A stretch of 64,000 bases of DNA from NCBI GenBank assembly GCA_947579605.1, contig OX388325.1, forward strand, positions 13,325,572 through 13,389,571. Reading direction: 5' to 3'. The translations under genes and the position numbers were made by a program. Below are positions 46,791 through 57,483 of the stretch, one piece after another (position 1 is the first letter of the stretch; every line of letters begins with the position of its first letter). Origin of the DNA: Athripsodes cinereus. Its lineage: Eukaryota > Arthropoda > Insecta > Trichoptera > Leptoceridae. The notes under the pieces are model-generated. The model was given only the letters and a program-made list of their open reading frames with translations. It did not search any database and was not told the origin of the DNA.

Positions 46791-47215
46791 ATTGAGAACT
46801 TTGTGAAGAACAAAAGAAAAAAAAAAAAAAAAAACACAACGCGAAAAGTGACTTATGCTGTTAGTCAATTGAGTTGATTAAAACTATTGAGATTTATTGT
46901 AACAGTTTTTTCTTTATGACAATATGAATGAATGATTAGTGTTAACTATTGCGATTTATGTTGAGAGTACACCATTATAAGATGCGCAACGATTTAATAT
47001 GCTGTGTATGTCACTCACGATCAAATTTCGATGTGTATTTAACACAATAAAATAATTAATTCGCGGGAGCAAAAACTACACGTCTGTCAAATTATTGTTG
47101 TTGTTGTTATATTGTATACATTTAGTGTAAATGTATTTTAATTAAATTATATCTTCAGAGATATTTTATTTAGCTTCTTATTATCGCCGTTGCTAAGGAG
47201 CAACTTAATATTAAT
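46791..47215. other. 5' UTR of the CR1-group element and junction with unit flank
   Basis: Contains an 18-base A run (about 46817-46834) just upstream of ORF1 and AT-rich sequence rejoining unit flank near 47215. No gene seen. Confidence 0.4.
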
Positions 47216-47719
47216 TTAAGTATTAATTTAATATTATTATCATTTTGATTTTAGTTTTAATAACTGTTATTTTTCATTTATTATTTATTTAATTATTTTT
47301 TACTAATTTACGTCAAACTACATAGGGGAATCAGGGGTAATGGCGCTCACCCGTATAATTTGGATATCATATATATGGATATGGATAATGAACTGTATAA
47401 GTTTCTAAACGCTTATTAGTGGATACAAGTAAATATATGTGAAATGTTTTTTTTCTAAGTTTTCTGTTATTGCCATATGGAGCTCTCTTCTTCTTAGATA
47501 TCGATGTTCGTGTGTGAAATTGAATATTATTATTGGCACATCACTAGTATAGATATAGATACCACGTATCACCCTGTATAGCCTAGTAATGAAATGCGAT
47601 ATATCGAGGTACTTATTATTATTATAAATAGGTAGGGACCTATAAATACAAATAGCTATAATATAATGTCGTAGACATACCTGAATGAAGAAGTCACACT
47701 TCTAAGATAAATCCTAGAT

Positions 47720-48070
47720 CATAGGTGGCCAACCTTTTCAGCAGCCGGGCCAAATTTCAGAATAAGATTTCCCACAGGGCCGCACAACAATATAGGTAGG
47801 TATTCCATAAATGGAATATTTGATCAATTTACTTCACCTTAAAATTTCTACCCTCCCGTCGCCAAGTTTTCAAAATGGTATAGGAATTTGAAATCTTTCA
47901 AAACTCCTCGGTTCTCTAAGAATATTTTCTTTTCTCAAAATACCTCTATCAAAAAGTAACGGATACTTGTAGGTACCGACTATTGTTAGAGGTGTGCATA
48001 TGCTTCACGGGCCGCACGTAGACATCCAACGGGCAACGTGCGGCCCCGGGCCGCGGCTTGGCCACCCTTG
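47720..48070. mobile_element. hAT-like MITE with GGTGGCCAACC/GGCTTGGCCACC ends, unit 3
   Basis: The left end is CATAGGTGGCCAACCTTTTC and the right end GGCTTGGCCACCCTTG, within CTAGATCC of the 130-bp repeat unit. Inside is the ~150-bp module shared with 27283-27852, inverted. The unit 4 copy is at about 61318-61672. Confidence 0.65.
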
Positions 48071-48225
48071 CCCAAGATCCTTACTTAAAAGAATGTCGTA
48101 TATTGAGACCTACTGTCTCACAATATGTCAAGCCGCGGCGGGCCGCGGCTTGGCCACCCTTGCCCAGGATCCTTACTTAAAAGAATGTCGTTTATTTAGA
48201 CCTACTGTCTCACAATATGTCAAAT
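48046..48225. repeat. Local ~107-bp tandem duplication unique to unit 3
   Basis: The block from GGGCCGCGGCTTGGCC through GTCTCACAATATGTCAA occurs twice here and once in unit 4 (about 61640-61730). Confidence 0.85.
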
Positions 48226-48284
48226 TAAATGTGACCAAATAATAAACTTCACAGACAGAGCGATTTGTCAGCACTTTATTTTAT

Positions 48285-48800
48285 CATATATCTTGTTGGG
48301 TCGCCCCGACGTTGACAATCATCTGCGAGAAACCTTATCTGTCCTGAGCAACGTGAAACGGTTCATCCACAGCTCTCATCCCGGTCCACTCTCAGATATT
48401 CCGAGGCGAGAAACGCGGCTTTCTTCTTACCCCTCTACGGCCCACAATCTTCCCTTCTATGGCTAGTTGTAGGAATGTATACCTATGTTTCTCATTTCAT
48501 TATGGGACCAAAATACAAATGAAGTTTTACGGAGATTGGTTATTGTGGACAATTCTCTATGAACATTTGCTCTACGCAATATTTCAATGTTACTTGTCAT
48601 GTCCGTCCAGGATATTTTCAACATCCTTCTTTGGATCCACATTTTAAACGCCTTAAAGCGGTTAGTGATATATATTAACCTTGAGGGTCCATGCCTCGAC
48701 ACCATAAAGTAGCACTCATTACACATAAAAATTGACCTTTCTTTGTCTGTTAGCTCTGAGCAAATAAAAATAATCACTTTACATTTATTCATACAGTAGA
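48285..48800 (-). pseudogene. RTE-clade retrotransposon C-terminal remnant, unit 3
   Basis: The minus-strand frame 48463-48792 contains RFKAFKMWIQRRMLKISWTD, then NIEILRRANVHREL, characteristic of the C-terminal part of RTE-type RTs. A second piece continues through GRRGVRRKPRFSPRNIREWTG toward 48285. It is broken by stops and frameshifts. The unit 4 equivalent is 61797-62290. Confidence 0.75.
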
Positions 48801-49864
48801 CAAAATACTTTAGTTTGTCTCACAAACAGATTTTGTTTGTTCAGAAATATTGCCAAATATATATTTAAAACAAGCTACAATTAATTGAAGATAACGTGTT
48901 TATAAAACCAAAAATATTGTGAAAACAAAGGTGGTCCACAAACGGATAATATTTTGATCAAGGACTTGAATCCCGCTGCTGACTTATTATATGAGGATAT
49001 ATAACAGGACATGGAAAACCCTGAATCATCTAAGATTTGGTGTAGGGAACTGCCGTGAAAATATAGAACGATGGGGCTTCCTACAAAACAAGGGTGTCCT
49101 TTGTGCCCTGCCACATACACTATGCAGGATATTTTTGACGCATCTCCATCTGCTGTGCGTATCGCACAGTAGAAGGAAATCTGTTTGATTGTTTTTTTTT
49201 CTGGGTTTCGAAGCGATAAATAATAGTTTATAATGATATACTTACGTTTATAAATAAATGCAATTCATCTTGAATAAGAAATAGTAAGAAAGTGCGTAAA
49301 AATACATACAATAATAAACTCGAAAAGTGACTCATTTTTGAAGTTCGATTTTAAATTTTTCGTAACTCGATATAAGTCGCCAACTTACTTTATTGTCACA
49401 CAAAAAGCATAAGAGTCAGTTCATTGTTTGTCGACTAATATTGTTTTCGGTCGCCCATTTGAATATTCACAACAATAACAGATGATTAACATTCCATTCG
49501 TATGTTACAAGAAAAAGTGATATAAGGCAAATGATAAAAAACTAAAGTACCTACTATATTTATTTATTTATAATAAGACATATGGCATAAACAACAATTT
49601 AATACATAGTTATAAACAACAATTATTGTACAACACCATCATCGTATCAAATCAAAACTCAAAACAAAAATAAGATACACTGCATCACTTCAAATCATAA
49701 AAATAAAAATTATAATTAAAAATTATATGCTTACACATTGGCTTTATTTATATAACACTTAAGCAATATACATTATTAATATATATGTGTTTTAAATAAG
49801 GTAATACCTTTCGTTTTAGGTGTAACTTGCAAAACACATATAGATTCACGTCAATACTTTATAG

Positions 49865-51484
49865 CAGTGGTTTTTAAACTGGGTTCGATCGAACCCCAGG
49901 GGTTCGGTGAAAATAATTTTGAAAGCAAGATATTTTTGCGAGTTGAAAAAAGAAAAAAATACTCCGATAATTCATTAATTAATATGTTTCATGTTTTGAT
50001 ATAACCATTAAAATTTAATGTTTTGATCTATGTTTTTTTTATTTTTTTTTTGATTTTTTTTACACATATATATAAATATATATCATGTTTTGAATTTGTA
50101 AAAATCTAATTTTATTTTTCAAATTAGGAGGGGTTCGGTGAATGCATATGCTGTAGCTGGTGGAGTTCAGTACCCCCAAAAAGGTTAACCCATTCGTGGC
50201 TAACCGCCACTTAAGTGGCTCAGTAAGAATCTTGCCCTACGGGCTAAGAGCCATTTAAGTGGTTCCTAACTTTGCATATCAATAAGTCAATAAAGATGAA
50301 ATTTTCTATGAAAATTTATGTCTAAATACAAGAAGAAATGTGTTACTTAATGACATCTCTTGAAAAATAATCAAAATCTTAAATATTTCATCCATAAAAA
50401 AAGATTTACAATGACCCCTGCCAAATGTCGATATTTCAATCAGTTTGAATTATTCGCGCCACGCATTCGGACGACCCGAAGATCGCGTTTGTTACAACGA
50501 ATATTGCCGATCGTCGCATTCGTAGAGGATTGTGCGTCAATATAATTTTTTAGATTGTTTTATCGTGATAATATATTGAATCAATTGTTTTTATTTTTAT
50601 TTTACCGATTATTGTTTTATTTGATAATTGTTTTTATCGCGCCGCGCATTTGGACGGTCCGAAGGTCGAGTTTCTTATAACGGTTATTGCCGATTGCCGT
50701 ATGAGTAAAGGATTTTGCTTCAATAAAATTTTCTTGCTTGTTTTATAGCTATAATATATTGAATCCATTGTTTTTATTTTTTTTAACGACTATTATTTTA
50801 TCAGATATTTGTTTTCATATTCTCGGTATTTATTTAAAAAATATTTTAAAATACTCTTATAATGTTTCGTGAAAGTTATATAAACTGTTGTATAAATATA
50901 GTGTAATGTGTCTAAAAAATTACACTTATCTGTGACGTTGTATACTTACAAAAAACATTTTTTTTTAATCTTCTTTGTTCATATAAAAATTTAAAAAAAT
51001 CCATAATTTTTTATACATATAAAAACAATCATCAATCAATATGTCTAATACTTCTAAAAATTATTTTAGTATAACATTGTAATCTTAATAAATATTTAAG
51101 TTCTTCATAATTTTAAAATAACCGTGGAATAGTGTTCAAAAATCTTTTTTGAAGTGATGTATACGAAGTGTCAAGCGCCTAATTAATGTATCGGCGCACA
51201 GTTCCAGACCACTTCAGTTGACGATAATGGCCGCCAGCCGTGAATTATTTCTGTATGGAGATTCAAACAAGGCATTAAAACATTAGATGTGTGTGATCAA
51301 TTGACAGGAATATAATATTTACGCATTCCTTATGTCTTCATTACTATTTGGAGACTGCAATATGATGACTAGCTGGTATAATTATGACGCAATTAAAATA
51401 AATTTATCGGCGTAAAATGGTGCCGCCAGTACATACATTTCCAAGGTAACTTGAAATTCGCCTTTAAAAGGTTAAGAGCTACTG
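49865..51484. mobile_element. Unit-closing hAT MITE, unit 3 copy, split by a further insertion
   Basis: The left end is CAGTGGTTTTTAAACTGGG after CTTTATAG (49857-49864), and the right end GGTTAAGAGCTACTG before CTTTATAG. It is interrupted at 50189. Confidence 0.8.
50189..51475. mobile_element. ~1.29-kb insertion in the MITE, piggyBac-like?
   Basis: The MITE word AAAAGGTTAA occurs on both sides (ending at 50188 and 51475). The insertion begins CCCATTCGTGGCTAACC, reminiscent of TTAA-target piggyBac-type ends, but I see no matching inverted end on the right. Two diverged direct repeats of period 183 bp start at 50455 and 50638. No transposase frame is present. Confidence 0.45.
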
Positions 51485-51845
51485 CTTTATAGGATAGTTT
51501 TGATAAAAAGTTGCGGTGTTTGGTCATGTCTAACAATATGATATTTTGCCGAACATTTTTATTATTTAATATGGCAAAATCACACAATACTGGGTGGAAA
51601 GTCTAAAGAATATTAAATACTATTTTAGCAAAAATACTTTATATATTTATTGTTTATATATATTATAAAGTATTGTATTGAATTAGTCATGTGTTCTCGA
51701 CGTGTTTTATATTTAGTTTATTAAAATTATAATAACTGTAATAACGAAATGCATGCAGTGAATAATTAATGTTTCTCCGAATCGACTCAACGTTTTCGTA
51801 GAAAAATTCATTCGAAAAGTAATTCAACATTGTACATTATCTTAA

Positions 51846-52077
51846 TATGATTATTCAAAAGATGAGATTGTCTAAACTTTTTCATACAAATATTACACTC
51901 GAAAGGTTATTCTAAACTGTGAATTCTTTTATGCCTTTCTAAACTAGCAGACTGACTAAACTTTTCCATACAAATATTACACTCGAAAGGTTATTCTAAA
52001 CTGTGAATTCTTTTATGCCTTTCTAAACTAGCAGACTGACTAAAATTTTTCATACAAATATTACACTCGAATGGTTT
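51846..52077 (-). pseudogene. In-frame fingers after the Z4 stop codon
   Basis: The same arrangement as after Z3: three finger repeats separated by TAA at linkers (HSG-stop, then HSLE-stop twice). Confidence 0.85.
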
Positions 52078-53373
52078 TTAACCACTGTGAATTCGTTTAT
52101 GAGTTTTTAAATTAGCAGAATGACTAAACTTTTTCATACAAATATTACACTCAAAAGGTTTTTCACCACTGTGAATTCGTTTATGAGTTTTTAAATTAGC
52201 AGACTGACTAAACTTTTTCATACAAATATTACACTCGAATGGTTTTTCACCACTGTGTATTCTATTGTGTTTTATTAAAGTACTAGAATCATTGAACTTT
52301 TTCATACAAATATTACACTCGAAAGGTTTTTCACCACTGTGAATTCGTTTATGAGTTTTTAAATAACCAGACCTACTAAACTTTTTCAAACAAATATTAC
52401 ACTCGAAAGGCTTTTCACCGCTGTGAATTCGTTTATGAGTTTTTAAATAAGCAGAATGACTAAACTTTTTCATACAAATATTACACTCAAAAGGTTTTTC
52501 ACCCCTGTGAGCCCTTTTATGATTTTTCAAATGATGAGACTGACTAAACTCTTTCATACAAATATTACACTCAAAAGGTTTTTCACCAGTATGTAGTCTT
52601 TTATGTTTTATAAGAGTACTCGACTGACTAAACTTTTTCATACAAATATTACACTCAAAAGGTTTTTCACCACTATGTAGTCTATTATGTTTTATAAGAG
52701 TACTCGACTGACTAAACTTTTTCATACAAATATTACACTCAAAAGGTTTTTCACCATTGTGTATTCTTTTATGAGTGTTCAAATTCTGAGGTCGACTAAA
52801 CTTTTTCATACAAATATTACACTCAAAAGGTTTTTCACCACTATGTTTTCTTTTATGAGTGTTCAAATTCTGAAGTCGACTAAACTTTTTCATACAAATA
52901 TTACACTCAAAAGGATTTTTGCCACTGTGCTTTATTCGATGTTTCTTCATTTTGCTTAATGAACTGAAGTTTTTTGAACAAATATTACACGTGAATGTAC
53001 TTATTAACGTTTTTGCCAAACTCTTGCTTTTCACATTGCGAACATTTCTACGCCTCATTTCCTTTATTTGAGTTTGATTACTTGGACCTGATGTACACTC
53101 TGTATGTGGGGACGATGTACTGGACACTGTCACATTTTTGGCTCTCTCACATTCAACTTTTATATCAGGTTCATCTATATCAATATCACCATACGGAACT
53201 GCATATCCAATGTCACGGCTGTTTTCCTCAACAGGTTCACGTTTCACTTCGATATTCGCATAAAAGGCTTCGATACCATCATCCTCAGTTACACATATTA
53301 GCATGTTACACAAGACGCAATTAATCTGTTGACATTCTGCAATGTTGTGTTCGTCAGCACTGGATCCTTTCAT
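52078..53373 (-). CDS. C2H2 zinc-finger protein, copy Z4 (431 aa, 11 fingers)
   Basis: The sister gene of Z3 from the unit 3/4 duplication, starting at ATG 53373. The N-terminus is nearly identical, with AFYANIEV where Z3 has AFLANIEV; both SUMO-consensus sites (VKRE, IKVE) are retained. After the divergent first finger the helix order is SRLQN, SRPQN, SQSST, SQSST, SQSHH, SHSAY, SRSGY, NDSST, SQSAN, SHSAN. Compared with Z3 it has gained an SRSGY finger (with CNICLKKF) after SHSAY and has one SHSAN fewer, so the length is unchanged. It ends at the same linker stop. A nuclear DNA-binding role is inferred from fold; its site should differ from that of Z3. Confidence 0.9.
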   Translation of the reverse strand: MKGSSADEHNIAECQQINCVLCNMLICVTEDDGIEAFYANIEVKREPVEENSRDIGYAVPYGDIDIDEPDIKVECERAKNVTVSSTSSPHTECTSGPSNQTQIKEMRRRNVRNVKSKSLAKTLISTFTCNICSKNFSSLSKMKKHRIKHSGKNPFECNICMKKFSRLQNLNTHKRKHSGEKPFECNICMKKFSRPQNLNTHKRIHNGEKPFECNICMKKFSQSSTLIKHNRLHSGEKPFECNICMKKFSQSSTLIKHKRLHTGEKPFECNICMKEFSQSHHLKNHKRAHRGEKPFECNICMKKFSHSAYLKTHKRIHSGEKPFECNICLKKFSRSGYLKTHKRIHSGEKPFECNICMKKFNDSSTLIKHNRIHSGEKPFECNICMKKFSQSANLKTHKRIHSGEKPFECNICMKKFSHSANLKTHKRIHSG

Positions 53374-53574
53374 AACTCCGTAGATATTAACTCAAAGTAA
53401 TCGTGTTTTGGGTATTCAATAATATATCTTTACCACGGGACACAATGCTTTCTGTGTTACGCATACACCTGACTACTGTCTATTTTTGACAACCAAATTC
53501 CATAGACAAACTTGTAGACCAAATTTATAAATAAATGTCTATGATGACCGTAGACAACATAGACTTATTATATC

Positions 53575-54144
53575 CAGTGGTCTCGAACCTACCGATTTTT
53601 CGGTATTTATACCGAAATGGGCCCAGTCCTACCGATATACCGAAATGGTCTAGTAATCTACCAATTTTTACTATTTTTCGATAGGGAAATATAATCGGTA
53701 GATAAGTATCGGGTATTCAGTAAAAGTACCGGATATTTATTGAATTCGAGCAAATATTCTTTAAGAAAACCGAGGAGTTTTTGAAGTATTCCAAATTCCT
53801 ATACCATTTTGAAAATCTGGCGACGGGGGGGTAGAAATTTTCTAAAAAGGAAAGTACCCGATATTGACATTGTCGGTACAAATACCCGGTACATTTTAGA
53901 AAGAGGTACTGCGAGAAAATATTCTTTAAGAAAACCGAGGAGTTTTTGAAATATTCCAAATTCCTATACCATTTCGAAAATTCGGCGACGGGGGGGTAGA
54001 AATTTTCGTGAAAAGAAAAGAATCCGATATTGACCATCGTCGGTACAAATACCCCATATACCGATTTTGGGTACAAATATTCCTTTTATACCGATTTTTG
54101 CGGATATTTCTACCGATATTGGAAAATGTCGTTCGAGAACACTG
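53575..54144. mobile_element. hAT-type MITE, unit 4 copy, ATTATATC duplication
   Basis: Same insertion as 27283-27852, with the same flanking octamers. Confidence 0.9.
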
Positions 54145-54768
54145 ATTATATCCATGGACTGATAACCTGAGTAGTTCCGGCGTGTAAACATGAAAACAGC
54201 TGAGAATAGGGAACTTGCACTCGAGAGGAATATTTTGTGAAATGCATTAATTAGGTAGAAAAAAGGTTATATACTGATTATATTTTGATAAAAACTTAAA
54301 AATAAATATTTTTCATTTATTATTTTAATAAATAAAATCACGATTTTTCGCCCGCTGTTTGAACGCCATGTCGATGGTAATTGCATTTGTGACGTCACAT
54401 GTCCTGAGTGATGTTTTGTTCTTTATCGTAATGTATGGGATTAACAATCGATTGGTATTTGAGTCCGGTTTTTAACATTTTGGAAGGAGGTAATTATTAC
54501 AAAAAGTTTCCAAAAAGATCATACAAATATTGTGTAGTCCAAGATGTACAAATATACCTAACTTATACGACACCGAATAAATTATTTCTACGCATGCCGA
54601 TATTGTAAGCCTCTTACTGTACTGTAAGTTCAGCGACTTCTTTGCAGCTTTCCATATCTATCGTCCAATGACAAAACAAACAAAATCATTCACAGTATCA
54701 ATATTGTTATAAATGAACATATCTATCAAGTAGTGGATGCTTGTAGTGTCGACATTTGTTATTATATC

Positions 54769-57483
54769 TAGGGTTGCCACCTTTTTTTTCTGCAGATAAA
54801 GTACATTGGTCATTATAGGCAAGAAAAAAAAAGTACGTAGTATCAAAATAAAGTACAATTTATTTTTCTTTATTTTTATGTTTAAAAAACATGTTTTTAC
54901 CGCTTTTTGCAGTTTGTATCAAATAAATATCTCTACTAAACAATTGCACAGCATCTTCACAGTCTATAATTAAATTTCAGTAAATAAGTAAATTTTTAAA
55001 TATTTTTTCGGTGTAACACATTCACATATTTGATCTGTTTCACTATCGAAATTACGTTTGTAGATGTATGTAGGCCATGGATGGCCAACCTTTTCAGCAG
55101 CCGGGCCAAATTTCAGAAATGAGATTTTCTACCGGGCCATACAACAATTTACTTCATATACGGAAAATTTAATAATTTTACTTCACCTTAAAATTTCTAC
55201 CAATTGCCAAATTTTCAAAATGGTAAGTATAGGATTTTGATATGTTTCAAAACTCCTCGGTTTTCTTTAAGAATATTTTCTCAAAATACCTCTTTCAAAA
55301 AAGTAACGGGTACTTGTACCGACTATTATTAAAAAAAAAATATTACAGCTTCATAGTATTCGTTTATAAAAAAGCATATTTCAAAAAATCGAGATCGGGG
55401 GTGTTTGGCAGACAGTGCACGAGAATCCTACGATTTTTCAAATACATTTTTTTTAACACAACTAAAAGTTAGATAGTTATTAAAAATATTAGTGTATTTT
55501 TTGTTTTTTTTTTCACGGATCATGTTAAAAAAATATTTTTTGACCAATTTTTAAAACATTTTTTTTTATGAAATTTCTCATATTTTGAAACCAAAAATCA
55601 ACACAGGAACTCGATATTTTGTTTATTAAAAGAAGAAATGCTTGATAAGATGAAGAAAAAAAATATAATTATAGTTTACAAATAATTAATTTTTATTTTG
55701 ATATACCAAATTACCTAAATAAATCTCGTCAGTCAGCTTTTGAGTTTTAATAAGATAAAAAACTAATATTGGTAGGTAATAAATATTAGATTTTTATTTT
55801 ATCACATCCAGAGATGTGCTTTATTTCAAATAAATCCATTTCAAATGGAAATGCAAAATGCAAAATAGGTATTTACCATTTTGCATTTTAAATGCCTTTT
55901 TTTTCAACCCATTTCTATTTCCATTTCAAATGCCTTTTTCAATGCATTTTGCATTTCAAATGCATTTTTGAAACATTACTCATTTTGGCACCTAATCTTA
56001 TAATTTTTTCATAGAATTTTGGGTTTTATGCTTTTTGATTGGTTGATAAAAGCACGAATTGCCCCCCACCATTAATTACGATAACCTTTCAATTTGTTTG
56101 TCGATATAGATATAAATGTATTATTATTAATAATTATTACGTCATGTGACCACCAATCTTCCTTGTAATTAATATCTTTCTAATTTTTAATTGTAAGAGT
56201 CTTAAGATTGTATATACCTACCTATCTAGTTCTAGTTACTTTACTTGTCAACTTAGTGAGCTGTATTTTTTAATTTCTTTAAAATTATTGTCTATTTTAT
56301 TAATGTATACTTTTTATTATTTCATTTTATCTTGTGGCCACATTAATCTTGTAATCTCCTTTTCAACTAATTATATTCACATTCGTTATGGAATAAAGCC
56401 GTTTTATTATTTTATTTATATAAATACATTTAATTTACAGTATTATAATGTATAGGTAGTTGATACCATACCTGACGCAAGTGTGGAGGAAAATGGAAAA
56501 TAAGTAATTGAACCGTCATTTTTATTATTCACTCTTACCAACACATGCCAATATTACTATTGATTTATATCTACTAGATGTGGCATGTTCGTCTGAAATA
56601 TATTTAATCGAAAATAACTGAATTTGGTTTAGTATAAAACAAGCGTTGCTATCGTAAGTTCGCACCTGTCAATGAAAAAGCATACCTACTATCTCCACGA
56701 GCCAGAGAGATTTCTAGGTTTTTTTACAGTATCAGGTATCAGTTAATTTTAGGTTAGGTTCAAGTTTAGTTAAGTTTCTAGGTTTTTTACAGTATCAGGT
56801 ATCAGTAACTATTTGTTTGGAGAATAAAAATTAGTCTTGACTTTAGAAAATTATTCCACAAGCTTTTCTACTTTATTTTCCACTATTAAATTACAAAATT
56901 GTTTGAAAGTTTAATAATTATTTTAATATAAGGCTGTTTATTTCAACTCTTTCATTTCACCTGAGAAACCATTTTGCATTTTAAAAAGCATTTTGAAAAT
57001 AGGTATTTTGCATTTGAAATGCTTTTCTAAAAACCATTTTGCATTTTCAAATGGAAAAGTTTCAACCCATTTCCATTTTGCATTTCAAATGGTTTTGGGT
57101 ACCCATTTTGCACATCTCGGATCAAATCCAAATGTTCGCAAGAGTCAACAAGTTTTGCGATATTTTCCACCAAATTTGTATAAAATTGATTATCACAACG
57201 TTTTTGCCAGAGAGCGCTCGTAATGCACTCAAACCGCTTTGTACAAAACAAACAATAAATTGTGACAATGACACTGACATTGAGGTTGGGCTGCGAAGTC
57301 GATTCAGCACCAATTGATTGATTTCGAGAAAAATACTTACGACTAAACTTTTCAAAATCCCAAAGAAATCAAATCATGCGAAATAAAGTTTATTCGCGTA
57401 CTTTATTTTTCTCATAAAGTATAAAGTACGATTACCTGAAATAACGTACAATACTTTATAATAAAGTACGGGTGGCAACCCTA
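54769..57483. mobile_element. hAT-like nonautonomous element, unit 4
   Basis: Same insertion as 28477-31192, flanked by ATTATATC at 54761-54768 and 57484-57491. Confidence 0.85.
55809..57120. mobile_element. hAT-like element with CATTTTGCATTT repeats, unit 4
   Basis: Same insertion as 29518-30829. Confidence 0.7.

Larger units (their letters stand above)
40693..47160 (-). mobile_element. CR1-group non-LTR retrotransposon with three ORFs
   Basis: Read on the minus strand: 5' UTR, ORF1 (46790-45783), a long third ORF (45782-44166), ORF2 (44224-41153), a 3' UTR containing a CA repeat, and a (TAAA)n tail at about 40693-40716. All three frames are open without lesions, unlike every other retrotransposon in the window. 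The 5' boundary is approximate. No target duplication could be fixed. Confidence 0.8.
35880..47215 (-). mobile_element. ~11.3-kb unit-3 block: R4/Dong-like retrotransposon with a nested CR1-group element
   Basis: Unit 4 runs straight through this point (about 60765) in a TAA/TTA-rich tract, while unit 3 is interrupted between 'gtattaatatt' and 'agtattaatttaat'. The left edge is a T run (minus-strand 3' tail), then a 3' UTR and the RLE-type gene. A TAA-rich target fits the known preference of Dong elements. Exact edges and target duplication cannot be fixed in such simple sequence. Confidence 0.7.
25195..51484. repeat. Tandem unit 3 of the zinc-finger array
   Basis: Contains Z3 and the nested transposons shared with unit 4 at a nearly constant offset of 26291-26292 bp up to about 33.2 kb. 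Unit-3-only insertions are at 33202-34567, about 35880-47215 and 50189-51475. Sequence identity to unit 4 is very high by eye. Stretches 27081-27282, 32012-33201, 47216-47608 and 48801-49864 are noncoding unit flank. Confidence 0.85.

Noticed and set aside
46791..46868. Upstream extension of CR1 ORF1 to 46868
   Set aside because: The first codon is TTG and the added residues come from an A/T run; the PHD finger begins at ATG 46790.
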